Below, one piece after another: positions 25,220 to 33,639 of a stretch of DNA of 44,371 nucleotides. Each line of letters starts with the position of its first letter. Positions within the stretch are counted from its first letter, which is position 1. The position numbers and the translations under genes were made by a program. Below the pieces are notes generated by a model. That model saw only the letters and a list, made by a program, of their open reading frames with translations, was not told the origin of the DNA and did no database searches. The stretch is from the NCBI GenBank assembly GCA_964520045.1, contig CAZFMJ010000017.1, positions 1-44,371 of the forward strand, written 5' to 3'. The stretch comes from CAZFMJ01 sp964520045 (lineage in GTDB: Bacteria; Elusimicrobiota; Elusimicrobia; Elusimicrobiales; CAZFMJ01).

Positions 25220-26245
25220 TTAATCCTCCTTCTTAAACTCCTTAAAAAATATTGTTTTGCCGCCGTTTTTAAACGATTTATACGCGCCGGTTATAAGCTG
25301 AACGCATATTCCGGCTTCGGCCAGATTTATGCCGCGTTTATCCGGATTTTCAACTTCCCGCGCAAAATCATCAAGAATCGCAGCCATCCATTTGGGATGA
25401 GCCGAGCCGTCCGAAAGTTTCTCGCCCGTCAAAAAAACTTCGGGAGGACCGGATTCTTTTTCCACGATAATATCGCTGTCCCTGAGCTCCATAACCGCAT
25501 TTGCGGCGCGCACAAAGACAAAATTTTTCCTGAACGGACCGCGCCATGAAAGCGAAACGAGTCCGGTGCCGTTGGGAAAATTCACGAAACATTCAGCCTG
25601 GTCCTCGGCGCCCGCTCCGCCGGAAAAACCGAGAACCGCGGAAACGGACACCGGCGCACGGCCGAGTATGCCGCAAAGCAGATAGAAATTGTGCCAGCCG
25701 TGATCCACCAGTATTCCGCCTCCGGCCACGGCCGGGTTCTGCCTCCAGCCTCCCCCTGAAGCGCAAACTGCCGGATTTTTCCTTACGACATGCAGCTGGG
25801 CATGCTCAATATTTCCCAATGAACCGCCGTCTATTATTTCCTTAAGTTTTAAAATAGGCGCGGCTTTTTTCCAGTTATGCACGGTAAAGACGCACCGCTT
25901 CAATGATTCTGCGCGGGCTTTTATGCGTTCAAAATCCTTTTCCGCAAGGACAAGCGGTTTTTCGCAAAGAACATGCAAACCATTTTCAAGAGCTTTGAGA
26001 ACATATCCGGGATGGGATACCGGCGGCGTGGCTATGTCTATGAAATCAAGGCCTTTTTCACGGGCAAAAAGCTCTTCAATGCCTTTATACAGCCTTGCCT
26101 GCGGGAATATTTCGCCGGCGCGTTTAAGCCGCCCGGGGAAACTATCAGCCACGGCTTCTATACTGAACCTGCCGCGGCTGTTGTTAAAAGCAGGCGCATG
26201 CCCGAATTCCGCCACCTGCCCGAAACCGGCAATAGCCCCTTTCAT
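25220..26245 (-). CDS. Gfo/Idh/MocA-family oxidoreductase in the inositol gene set
   Basis: A 341-residue Rossmann oxidoreductase with the dinucleotide loop 'GAIAGFGQVAEFGHAP' at the N-terminus and the family's 'HVLCEKPLVL' (about residues 92-101). The C-terminal domain contains 'GGGILVDHGWHNFYLLCGILG', where His of 'DHGWH' sits at the usual catalytic position. Family members include inositol 2-dehydrogenase and scyllo-inosose reductases. It overlaps the aminotransferase gene by four bases and precedes myo-inositol-phosphate synthase by one base, so oxidation of an inositol hydroxyl to a ketone is a reasonable inference. Confidence 0.85.
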   Translation of the reverse strand: MKGAIAGFGQVAEFGHAPAFNNSRGRFSIEAVADSFPGRLKRAGEIFPQARLYKGIEELFAREKGLDFIDIATPPVSHPGYVLKALENGLHVLCEKPLVLAEKDFERIKARAESLKRCVFTVHNWKKAAPILKLKEIIDGGSLGNIEHAQLHVVRKNPAVCASGGGWRQNPAVAGGGILVDHGWHNFYLLCGILGRAPVSVSAVLGFSGGAGAEDQAECFVNFPNGTGLVSLSWRGPFRKNFVFVRAANAVMELRDSDIIVEKESGPPEVFLTGEKLSDGSAHPKWMAAILDDFAREVENPDKRGINLAEAGICVQLITGAYKSFKNGGKTIFFKEFKKED

Positions 26246-27600
26246 AACAGGCCGAATCTTTTCGCTATGGCTCCAAAAGCCTCATCCAGCCTTCCAAGTC
26301 CGTCTTCGGCCTGTTTTTTAGTTATAACCAGCGGCGGATTTATCCTTATGGTATTTGAGTAGCACATGGAAATAAGCCCGCGCTTGAGACATTCGTCAAA
26401 CAGGGCTCTGGTAATATGTTTAGGAAGATGATTTTTTGTCCGCTTATCCTCAACCATTTCCACCCCTATCAGAAGTCCCCTGCCGCGGACATCGCCGATA
26501 AAACGGTATTTATCCTGCATCGTCTTAAGGGTATTGAGCATATATTCGCCGACCTGCCTTGAATTTTCCACCAGATTTTCTTCCAGTATGGTTTTCAGGG
26601 TGGCGTTGCAGGCGGCAGAAGCCAGCGGATTGCCTCCGTAGCTTGAAGAGCTTCCGCTGGGGTTGGCAAAAGGCTTGGACTCTATTATCTCATCCGAAGA
26701 CATCACTCCGCTCACCGGAAATCCGCAGGCCATGCCCTTGCCTATGGTGATTATATCCGGCACGACGTTCTCGTGCTGGCAGGCGAACATTTTGCCGGTG
26801 CGCCCGAACCCTGTTATCATTTCATCGCAAATAAACGCGGCGCCTTCTTCATGGGCTATCTGCTTTACCGCCGCTAAAAATCCCGGAGGCGGGATCACAT
26901 TTCCGGCCGTGCCTTGTATAGGCTCTATTATTATCGCGGCGACCCGCATAGTGGTGGATACTTTTATGGATTTGCGTATAAATTCCGCGCAATACAGCCC
27001 GCACTGCGGGTAATCCATCTTCAGCGGACATCTGTAACAGTTGGCATAGGGAACAAGATGCGTTCCGGACATAACAGGTCCGAGGTCTTTTTTAAAATCA
27101 TCGCCCAGCAGACCCAGCACGCCTCCCGTTTTTCCATGAAAACCGCCCCAAAAACCCACGACTTCGTATTTCTTCGTATAGCTTTTGGCCAGCCGTATGG
27201 CGGCCTCAACGGCCTCCGACCCGCCGGAATAAAGCTGAACCCTTTTCAGATTTCCCGGAGCCACGGACGCCAGCGTCTTGCAGAAATTCATCCTGTTTTC
27301 GGTCACAAAACTCCCGATCGAAATACGGCCCACCTGATCCTGAATAGCGCGCGCATATTTGGGATGGGCATGACCGAGACTGGCTACTCCCACGCCGGCA
27401 AAAAAATCAAGATATTCCCTGCCGTCCGCATCGACCATTACCGCGCCTTTGCCGTGGTCCATCGCAAGCCGCGAAAAAAGGGCTATGCTCTGAATTCCCG
27501 GAGCGATATATTTCTGCTCCTCGTCAAAAATGGCTTTCGATCGGCTCCCGGGCGCAAAAACTTCCTCATGTTTTTCAATTGTTTTTACAAGTGTTTTCAT
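26242..27600 (-). CDS. Class III PLP-dependent aminotransferase
   Basis: A 452-residue fold-type I aminotransferase. The PLP-binding features are clear: 'YSGGSEAVEAAIRLAK' (124-139), 'WGGFHGKTGG' (151-160), Asp259 in 'FICDEMITGFGRTGK', and the Schiff-base Lys288 in 'IITIGKGMACGFPVSG'. Four cysteines (188, 191, 200, 204) form a CxxC...C...C cluster seen in some relatives. Class III enzymes act on omega-amines and some keto-cyclitols or keto-sugars. Four-base overlaps on both sides (with the dehydrogenase and the ATP-grasp gene) argue for a single pathway in which a ketone made by the dehydrogenase is aminated. Confidence 0.88.
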   Translation of the reverse strand: MKTLVKTIEKHEEVFAPGSRSKAIFDEEQKYIAPGIQSIALFSRLAMDHGKGAVMVDADGREYLDFFAGVGVASLGHAHPKYARAIQDQVGRISIGSFVTENRMNFCKTLASVAPGNLKRVQLYSGGSEAVEAAIRLAKSYTKKYEVVGFWGGFHGKTGGVLGLLGDDFKKDLGPVMSGTHLVPYANCYRCPLKMDYPQCGLYCAEFIRKSIKVSTTMRVAAIIIEPIQGTAGNVIPPPGFLAAVKQIAHEEGAAFICDEMITGFGRTGKMFACQHENVVPDIITIGKGMACGFPVSGVMSSDEIIESKPFANPSGSSSSYGGNPLASAACNATLKTILEENLVENSRQVGEYMLNTLKTMQDKYRFIGDVRGRGLLIGVEMVEDKRTKNHLPKHITRALFDECLKRGLISMCYSNTIRINPPLVITKKQAEDGLGRLDEAFGAIAKRFGLL

Positions 27601-28457
27601 GATAATTTCCTTTGGGAACCGCTGTTCCCCTTTACTTTGGATCGGACCCGCGAAACGACATGATTGGCTATATGCACGCGCGCTATGTTCCTGACCCTGG
27701 CGAAACTCGGCCAGCTGTTGATATCTATGACGTATATTTTGCCGTCCGGCGCTATTATAGCGTCCCCGCCGTAAATTTCCAATCCCACGGCGACAGCCGC
27801 AGCGGCCGCCTTTTTTTCCAGAATACCGCAGTCAAAACCGTATTGGCGGACATGCCCGGGAGTGTGATAAAACCATGCGAACCACTTAAACGGCCCGACC
27901 CCGTAAAATTTTACAAGATCGCCTTCGATATGCTCCTGCACCGCGACATCCGAGATTTCGCGGCTCTCAAAATCACAACGCACCTTGCCGCTATCCTGCC
28001 AGTCCTTGACATAAACGACGTCATGATCGCAGGTATTATGCACGTCTCCGCGCTTGATCCATGCTCCGCCTTCTCCCAAAAATCCCGGAAGTTTGCCCGG
28101 AATATCCTTTATCCCGCGCATTTCCGTTTTTGGAAACATCTCCGGGCAGGAACTCTGCATTATGCCGACCATTTTCTTCCTGTAGCAGTTAAGCACCGAA
28201 TCCGGATGATTAAGCATAAGCGGGGGATTGGTCCATGACTGTATTTTTATTAAAGCGGGGTAATTTTCGCACATGGGAAGCACCGCGTCCCATTCTTCCG
28301 GATTTATAAGATCCAGATTCGCGGGCTCAACAAGATAAGTTTCCGCTCCCTGCCTTGAAAGCTCTTCCGTCACCCCCTTCAATATAAGCAGGTCGTCGTT
28401 TTCCCTGTTGGGAGAATTGGTGGTTTCCCTGAAAATTCCAAGGCATCTTATGTTCAT
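27597..28457 (-). CDS. ATP-grasp-like ligase
   Basis: This 286-residue protein resembles ATP-grasp enzymes of the RimK/D-Ala-D-Ala ligase type. It has an N-terminal pre-ATP-grasp region, a central 'KLPGFLGEGGAWIKRGDVHNT' with a probable ATP-contacting lysine, 'VQEHIEGDLVKFYGVG', and the C-terminal metal site 'DAIIAPDGKIYVIDINSWPSFARV' (Asp and Asn ligands). Such enzymes join a carboxylate to an amine through an acyl phosphate. Neighbours suggest that the amine is made by the adjacent aminotransferase. No close named relative is recognised. Confidence 0.7.
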   Translation of the reverse strand: MNIRCLGIFRETTNSPNRENDDLLILKGVTEELSRQGAETYLVEPANLDLINPEEWDAVLPMCENYPALIKIQSWTNPPLMLNHPDSVLNCYRKKMVGIMQSSCPEMFPKTEMRGIKDIPGKLPGFLGEGGAWIKRGDVHNTCDHDVVYVKDWQDSGKVRCDFESREISDVAVQEHIEGDLVKFYGVGPFKWFAWFYHTPGHVRQYGFDCGILEKKAAAAAVAVGLEIYGGDAIIAPDGKIYVIDINSWPSFARVRNIARVHIANHVVSRVRSKVKGNSGSQRKLS

Positions 28458-29176
28458 ATGGCGCCTTCTTTAACCCGGATCCGGCTTTTTATAAACTGCT
28501 CCGCAAGGGCAACGTCGGTCATATCATCGACATCCACGCTGCTCGTCAGCCGCCAAAAACCCATTCTGCGGCCGCGCTCCGCCAACGCGGCAAGATATTC
28601 CCTGAGCGCCGCATGTTCCACCGCCTCAGGCATAGCATCCGCAAGTTTTGAAGTCATCCAGTATAGTCCGCTTGTGGCATATTTTTTGTCAACGCACCCA
28701 GACCCGAAGCGCGTAATAAGCCCGTTTTCATTAGTGTCGGCAAAAAGCGGCTTTTCATCATCCCCCGCATGCGACAGGGCCAGCACCGCATCGCAATATT
28801 TCTCACGCGCCCCGGCGCAAAAAGCGGAAAGCTCCCGCGGGTCATAAAGAGTGTCTACCGTGCTCATTATAAATGAATCGGATTTCAAAGAAAGCGCTTT
28901 GGCAAGAAGTCTGAAGCTTTCCCATGATGAAGCGGTATCCTGCAGTATGAAACAAAACTGCACGCGGTCGGAAAACGTCCGCGCAAGATGCTCCATGGCC
29001 GGTTTGCCGCGGCTGTTAAGCAGAATGGTAATGTCACCGCATCCCGATTCCGCAAGCAGACGCACGCTCCACTCTATCAGCGGACGGCCGTCCACCGGAA
29101 CCATAGGTTTTATGATCCCCGGCCAGCTGTCTTTAAGCCTTCTTCCTTCTCCCGCCGCAAATATTCCCGCGTTCAT
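28454..29176 (-). CDS. Sugar- or cyclitol-phosphate nucleotidyltransferase
   Basis: A 240-residue nucleotidyltransferase with the diagnostic N-terminal loop 'GIFAAGEGRRLKDSWPGIIKPMVPVDGRPLIEWSVRLL' (the GxGxR...KPM signature) and an acidic metal site in 'MSTVDTLYDP'. Members attach NMP from CTP, UTP, GTP or dTTP to sugar phosphates; in archaea and Thermotogae a relative activates inositol 1-phosphate with CTP. It overlaps genes on both sides by four bases. The C-terminal part (from about residue 150, 'YWMTSKLADAMPEAVEHAALREYLAALAERG') resembles cytidylyltransferases of the MobA-like group. Substrate is not determined. Confidence 0.8.
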   Translation of the reverse strand: MNAGIFAAGEGRRLKDSWPGIIKPMVPVDGRPLIEWSVRLLAESGCGDITILLNSRGKPAMEHLARTFSDRVQFCFILQDTASSWESFRLLAKALSLKSDSFIMSTVDTLYDPRELSAFCAGAREKYCDAVLALSHAGDDEKPLFADTNENGLITRFGSGCVDKKYATSGLYWMTSKLADAMPEAVEHAALREYLAALAERGRRMGFWRLTSSVDVDDMTDVALAEQFIKSRIRVKEGAI

Positions 29177-29853
29177 TTTATTTTATCAGGTAATTCTTTT
29201 AAGTTCCTGAGAATTATGCACCGCCCGCAGCAGGGAGACGGCTCCCCTCCGGCAAAACGATCGCCGTAAAGCCATGCGTGCGGCATGCCGGCCGCTTCCG
29301 CCCCCAGCATATCCCTGCTAAGCGAATCGCCCACCATAAGAGATTCCGGCGGATCTGTCTTAACGGCATCCATGGCCGATTTAAATATCCCGGGGTGCGG
29401 CTTTGAAAAACCCGCCCTCCCGGAATCGATGACCGCATAAAACAAATCAAGCATCCCCTCGCTTTTAAGAACCGACTCCAGATTGCCGTAAAAATTGGAT
29501 ATTATTCCGAGTTTGAATTTTTTGCCGAGATTTTCAAGCAAGGGCCTGTTTAACGCGAAAGCCCTGCGGGAAACGCCGACAAAACCGTCCCGTATCGTTT
29601 CGGCAATTCCCTTTTTTGAAATATTAAGAAAACCCAGCACATCCCTTACCTGATACAAAATCGTTTCTTCAAAAGAGGCTTCGGCCAGCTTGTGTTTCAC
29701 ATGAAGATGGTCATCGGCATCGTAAAACGCCTTTGTGAACAGCTCCCGCGGAATATCCGCCCCAGCTCGTATGTACAAAGGGTAGAATCTGTCCTGCCAA
29801 TGTATGCCGTTTGAATCAAGCGTTCCGCCGAAATCAAAGAATATAGCTTTCAT
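29173..29853 (-). CDS. HAD-superfamily hydrolase
   Basis: A 226-residue HAD protein with motif I 'FFDFGGTLD' (nucleophile Asp7), motif II Ser in 'LGIISNFYG', motif III Lys in 'FSKPHPGIF' and motif IV 'MVGDSLSRDMLGAE'. The residue two after the nucleophile, an acid/base Asp in most phosphatases of this fold, is Gly here; this is seen in some HAD families and may mean altered chemistry. A helical cap lies between motifs I and II. It is the first gene of the inositol set, read leftwards from a 66-base gap that also holds the phoH start. An inositol- or sugar-phosphatase role is an inference from context. Confidence 0.8.
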   Translation of the reverse strand: MKAIFFDFGGTLDSNGIHWQDRFYPLYIRAGADIPRELFTKAFYDADDHLHVKHKLAEASFEETILYQVRDVLGFLNISKKGIAETIRDGFVGVSRRAFALNRPLLENLGKKFKLGIISNFYGNLESVLKSEGMLDLFYAVIDSGRAGFSKPHPGIFKSAMDAVKTDPPESLMVGDSLSRDMLGAEAAGMPHAWLYGDRFAGGEPSPCCGRCIILRNLKELPDKIK

Positions 29854-29919
29854 AAATGTACATATTTTTGTTTAATTAATTTTACTATATTAGCCGTATA
29901 CCTGTCATGGAGGCTGTAA

Positions 29920-31224
29920 ATGAAAAAAATATTCATATTGGACACAAACGTACTGATTCATGACGTAAATTCCCTGAATAACTTTCAGGACAATACCGTG
30001 GTAATTCCTATCTCCGTGATACAGGAGCTGGATTCTTTCAAAACCCACGCCGATGAAAGGGGCAAAAGCGCCAGAGTGATCTCAAGGCGGCTGGATGAAT
30101 TAAGGCAAACGGGCAAGCTTAATATCGGCGTCAAACTGAACGGGGAAGGCACTTTAAAAGTGGATCTGGACCATGTTCAGGTTCTGCCGAAGGAATTTCT
30201 TCTGCAGGAGATGGACAACCGGATACTCAATACCGCTTTTTGGTACCAGAAAAAGGGCAGGAGAGCGATACTTGTCACCAAAGATATAAATCTGAGGCTG
30301 AAGGCGGAAGCGGTGGGACTGGAAGCGCAGGACTATGAAGCCGGCAAAGTTAAGATAGACGAACTTTATTCGGGATTCAAGACTCTAGAACTGGATTCTT
30401 CGGATATCGACAAATTATATAAAGACAAATCTATTTCGGTGAAAGACGAAACGCTGTCGCCGAATGAATTTGTGCTCATAAAAGCCAAAGAAGACCCCAA
30501 AAAATCGGCGCTCGGCAGGTGCGGAAGCGGACAGCCGGTAAATATTAAAATTCTTGAGCATCACGAGCCTGTGACCTGGGGCATAAAACCCTTAAACAAA
30601 GAGCAGCGTTTTGCCATGGAACTGCTTCTGGATGATTCCGTCCAGCTGGTAACTCTTGTGGGCATGGCGGGCACCGGAAAAACCCTGATTTCCCTGGCCG
30701 CGGGTCTGCAGAAATCCGTGGACGACGCGGTCTACAGACGGCTTATAATCTGCAGGCCCATAATACCGGTGGGACGAGACATAGGATTTCTTCCGGGCAC
30801 CAAGGAAGAAAAACTCACCGTCTGGATGGGCGCGATTTACGACAACCTTGAATTTCTGGCCGACCGCAAACATCAGGAGGAAGGCCTCCAGCAGTTTGAA
30901 TATCTCCTCCAGAGCGGCAAGGTGGAAATAGCCTCCGTCACGCATATACGCGGCCGCACTCTTCCGAAACAGTATATGATCGTGGACGACGCCCAAAATC
31001 TCACTCCGCACGAAGTCAAAACGATTTTAAGCCGCGCCGGGGAGGGCACAAAAGTGGTAGTCACAGGCGACCCCTATCAAATAGACAATCCTTATCTTGA
31101 CGTGGAATCCAACGGCCTCACTTATATCGTAGACCGTTTTAAGGGGCAAAAAGTGTACGGGCATATAACTTTCACAAAAAGCGAAAGAAGCCCGCTGGCG
31201 GCGATGGTAGCGGAACTTTTATAA
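29920..31224 (+). CDS. PIN-domain PhoH-family ATPase
   Basis: A 434-residue two-domain protein. The N-terminal PIN nuclease domain (residues 1-145) has the acidic residues 'ILDTNVLIHD', 'IQELDSFK' and 'LVTKDINLRLKA'. The C-terminal PhoH ATPase domain (about 220-434) has Walker A 'GMAGTGKTLIS' (about residue 245), Walker B 'MIVDDAQNL' and 'VVTGDPYQIDNP'. Such proteins are thought to be RNA helicase-nucleases (PhoH2/YlaK type). An excellent ribosome site, GGAGG, lies 6 bases before the ATG. The gene is divergent from the HAD-led operon. Confidence 0.94.
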   Translation: MKKIFILDTNVLIHDVNSLNNFQDNTVVIPISVIQELDSFKTHADERGKSARVISRRLDELRQTGKLNIGVKLNGEGTLKVDLDHVQVLPKEFLLQEMDNRILNTAFWYQKKGRRAILVTKDINLRLKAEAVGLEAQDYEAGKVKIDELYSGFKTLELDSSDIDKLYKDKSISVKDETLSPNEFVLIKAKEDPKKSALGRCGSGQPVNIKILEHHEPVTWGIKPLNKEQRFAMELLLDDSVQLVTLVGMAGTGKTLISLAAGLQKSVDDAVYRRLIICRPIIPVGRDIGFLPGTKEEKLTVWMGAIYDNLEFLADRKHQEEGLQQFEYLLQSGKVEIASVTHIRGRTLPKQYMIVDDAQNLTPHEVKTILSRAGEGTKVVVTGDPYQIDNPYLDVESNGLTYIVDRFKGQKVYGHITFTKSERSPLAAMVAELL

Positions 31225-31267
31225 AAAATGGCTCTTCCGGCTTCCCAGCGGGTAAATCAATCGCGCT

Positions 31268-31395
31268 GTCATGAACGCCAAGGGGCGGGCGTGGAGTTGC
31301 TCCGCCGCCACATAGCGGATGGGAGGCTCCAACCCTTATGGTTGGAGGGAAACCACGGGAGGGTTTCCTACGTGGCGGAGGGGCAATTTCATGAC
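31268..31395. repeat. Multi-branched palindromic element between phoH and the peptidase gene
   Basis: The 209-base gap contains nested stems. The outer one is GTCATGAA (31268-31275)/TTCATGAC (31388-31395). A second stem is CTCCGCC...ACATAG/CTACGTGGCGGAG. Inside are two side-by-side hairpins, CTCCAACC...GGTTGGAG (about 31327-31347) and GGAAACC...GGTTTCC (about 31348-31368). The whole could fold as a cloverleaf. It may be a structured RNA or a mobile palindrome; no family is recognised. Confidence 0.6.
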
Positions 31396-31433
31396 TGTCC
31401 CGCACCCATAATAAACCCTGTATGGCCTAAAAA

Positions 31434-33524
31434 ATGAACAAAACCTTGGCTGCTGAAATAATAAAAAAACTCTCAAAGAAATTTCCCTCCGAAAAAGAGC
31501 GGATAAGGACGGGAGTGCGCCAAACGCTCTCTTTATGGCGCCGCGAAGACGGTACGGCCGGACAGCTGGAGGATTTCTGCCTTAACAATTTCTTCGCAGG
31601 CAGAGACCTTGAAATTCTTTTTGAAAGATTTGAAGCCAAATATGAGAAAATCAACGGGCATTTTACCGCCATGCAATTGGCTCTGCGGCTTGAAGTGGAC
31701 GAAGACACCGGAGACATGCACCCAGCGGACAAAATGTTCGCGGAATATGCCCCCGACGCCCACTTGAGCGAAGACCTGTTCAAAACAAAGCTGGCTTTCG
31801 CCGCTCTCCTTAATTTTCCCGCCGGCTCTCTGGAAGAACGGCTTAAAAAGGGCAGGGGCTGGACAAGACTGCAGTGGGCGCAGTCACGGCTCGCCCAGTC
31901 TCACGCGTTCAGAGTGCCGTCCGGCATCATCCAGCAGATAGCCAAAACGCATACCGCGGCGCAGAATTATATAAACAGCTACAATATTTTCATGGACAAC
32001 GTGACTTGTCCGGACAATAAGCCTTTGTTCAGGCAGGGACTGCGGCTTATCTCCCACTGGGGACTGCGCGACGAGTTAAAAGCCCTTTATGCCAGTCCGG
32101 CGGAAAACCTGCTGAGGCAGAAAACGATCTGCGCCGTAATGGAAAGGATAATAACGCAGGAAATACCGCAGGAAGCGGTAAACAGCCGGAGTAAATTATG
32201 GAATCCGGCCGCCAACACTTTGGACGGTCAAAAAGCGCAAAGAGAGCCCGACACGCGCTATAGGCATCTTCTGGAAATTTTCCTGAGCCACAAGGCCAAA
32301 GACCGCTATTACCCGGACTATCCCAGCCATATCGACAGAAAATTCAAGCTCTATTGCGAAATTCCGGAGCCTGAAGTAAAACGAATGCTGATTGAAATCC
32401 TCACGGCTCCGGAAGGAAAAAAAATTGCGGATTTCATAAAACGCCGGCTGAAAAGGGATCTTGAGCCTTTTGATATCTGGTATGACAGTTTCAAAATGGG
32501 AAACAGCCTGCCAGAGGAGGAACTGGACCGGATAGCCTCGGAAAAATATCCCACGCTGGAAAAATTTCAGGACGATCTTCCTGCAATACTCGGAAAACTC
32601 GGCTTTGACCATGAAACCGCCAGGTTTCTGGCGGAAAGAATAGAGGCCGACCCGGCGCGCGGAGCCGGCCATGCATGGGGACCGTGCATGCGCACGGAAA
32701 AGGCGCATCTGCGCACGCGCATCCAGAAAAACGGAATGGATTATCAGGGATTCAATGCGGCCATGCACGAGCTGGGGCACTGCGTTGAACAGATTTTTTC
32801 CATATATAAAATAGACCATACCCTGCTTGAAGGCGTGCCCAACACCGCGTTGACCGAAGGCTTTGCATTCGTTTTTCAATCAAGGGACCTGGACATACTC
32901 GGGGTTGAAAAGCCTCAGGACAAAGCGGAGGAATCGCGGGTTTTGGACACTTTCTGGTCGGCGCGCGAAATAGCCGGAGTTTCGCTGGTGGATATGGCCG
33001 TATGGCATTGGCTGTACGAAAACCCTTCCGCAAAACCCGAACAGTTAAAAAGCGCCGTCATAAAAATAGCAAAAAATATCTGGAACAGCTATTATGCGCC
33101 CGTTTTCGGCGTGAAGGACAGCCCCATTCCTTCCTTAAGGGCATTGAGAATGGGGCAGTCCCATTCCTTCCTCAAAGGCACTGAGAATGGGTCAGTCCAA
33201 ACTCATTGCCTCAAAGGATGGTTTGGGCAGTCCAAACTCACCGCCTTCAAGGATTGTTTGGACAGTCCCATTCTGGCCGTATATTCGCACATGATATGCC
33301 ACGCGCTGTATCTGCCTGATTATCCGCTCGGCTATATAATAGCCTTTCAGATCGAAAACTATTTCAAAGATCACCCTCTTGCCGGGGAAATGGAACGCAT
33401 GTGCGGGCTTGGAAGCCTGACTCCGGCGGAATGGATGCGGCAGGCGATAGGAGAACGGATATCTCCGAAACCGCTTATCCGCGCGGCGCAGTCCGCTCTA
33501 AAAACCATGCAGGATGTATTTTAA
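31434..33524 (+). CDS. M3-type zinc metallopeptidase with a 48-residue repeat insertion
   Basis: A 696-residue gluzincin. The zinc motif HELGH is at residues 445-449 and the third ligand Glu475 follows after exactly 25 residues ('LTEGFAF'), the HExxH-x25-E spacing of the M3 (oligopeptidase F / thimet) family. The protein is otherwise helical, as expected. Residues 564-611 (PIPSLRALRMGQSH...CLDS) are encoded by a 144-bp palindromic repeat; removing them joins 'FGVKDS' to 'PILAVYSHMICHAL' smoothly. The insertion lies well after the catalytic core, so activity may persist. No signal peptide, so probably cytoplasmic oligopeptide degradation. No clear ribosome site precedes the ATG. Confidence 0.82.
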   Translation: MNKTLAAEIIKKLSKKFPSEKERIRTGVRQTLSLWRREDGTAGQLEDFCLNNFFAGRDLEILFERFEAKYEKINGHFTAMQLALRLEVDEDTGDMHPADKMFAEYAPDAHLSEDLFKTKLAFAALLNFPAGSLEERLKKGRGWTRLQWAQSRLAQSHAFRVPSGIIQQIAKTHTAAQNYINSYNIFMDNVTCPDNKPLFRQGLRLISHWGLRDELKALYASPAENLLRQKTICAVMERIITQEIPQEAVNSRSKLWNPAANTLDGQKAQREPDTRYRHLLEIFLSHKAKDRYYPDYPSHIDRKFKLYCEIPEPEVKRMLIEILTAPEGKKIADFIKRRLKRDLEPFDIWYDSFKMGNSLPEEELDRIASEKYPTLEKFQDDLPAILGKLGFDHETARFLAERIEADPARGAGHAWGPCMRTEKAHLRTRIQKNGMDYQGFNAAMHELGHCVEQIFSIYKIDHTLLEGVPNTALTEGFAFVFQSRDLDILGVEKPQDKAEESRVLDTFWSAREIAGVSLVDMAVWHWLYENPSAKPEQLKSAVIKIAKNIWNSYYAPVFGVKDSPIPSLRALRMGQSHSFLKGTENGSVQTHCLKGWFGQSKLTAFKDCLDSPILAVYSHMICHALYLPDYPLGYIIAFQIENYFKDHPLAGEMERMCGLGSLTPAEWMRQAIGERISPKPLIRAAQSALKTMQDVF
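33116..33268 (+). repeat. In-frame 144-bp doubled palindromic element inside the M3 peptidase
   Basis: Four hairpin modules stand in a row. CAG(T/C)CC boundaries fall at 33119, 33156, 33193, 33228 and 33263, giving lengths 37, 37, 35 and 35 bp. The first two are CCCATTC...GAATGGG hairpins, the last two CCAAAC...GTTTGG. GGACAG(C/T)CC flanks both sides. The total of 144 bp keeps the reading frame although no single module is a multiple of three. Confidence 0.93.
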
Positions 33525-33527
33525 GAG

Positions 33528-33605
33528 AAGGTCACCAGACCATACAGGGGAGAACCGACCAGTCCCCGGTGGTTTAAAACCGGCAACTTGGAAATCAGTG
33601 ACTTT
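33528..33605 (+). promoter_or_regulatory. Structured leader upstream of the thioredoxin-like membrane protein
   Basis: AAGGTCAC (33528-33535) can pair with GTGACTTT (33598-33605), with one G-U pair. They enclose a GGGGA/TCCCC stem (33547-33551/33563-33567) and a competing CCGGT/ACCGG hairpin (33566-33570/33579-33583), which share bases. This layout suits a riboswitch or attenuator, but I could not match it to a known class. The start codon follows 35 bases later with a strong ribosome site. Confidence 0.4.
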
Positions 33606-33639
33606 AGGTAAACACGGTTGTAATTATGAAGGAGAACTT

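Noticed and set aside
33528..33605. Assignment to a known riboswitch (c-di-GMP, TPP, cobalamin, fluoride, yybP-ykoY)
   Set aside because: I compared the conserved cores from memory and none fits; only an unnamed structured leader is supported.
33514..33639. Upstream start for the thioredoxin-like membrane protein
   Set aside because: The extra 42 residues lack a signal peptide and overlap a leader with stable stems; the inner ATG at 33640 has an excellent ribosome site and a signal peptide.
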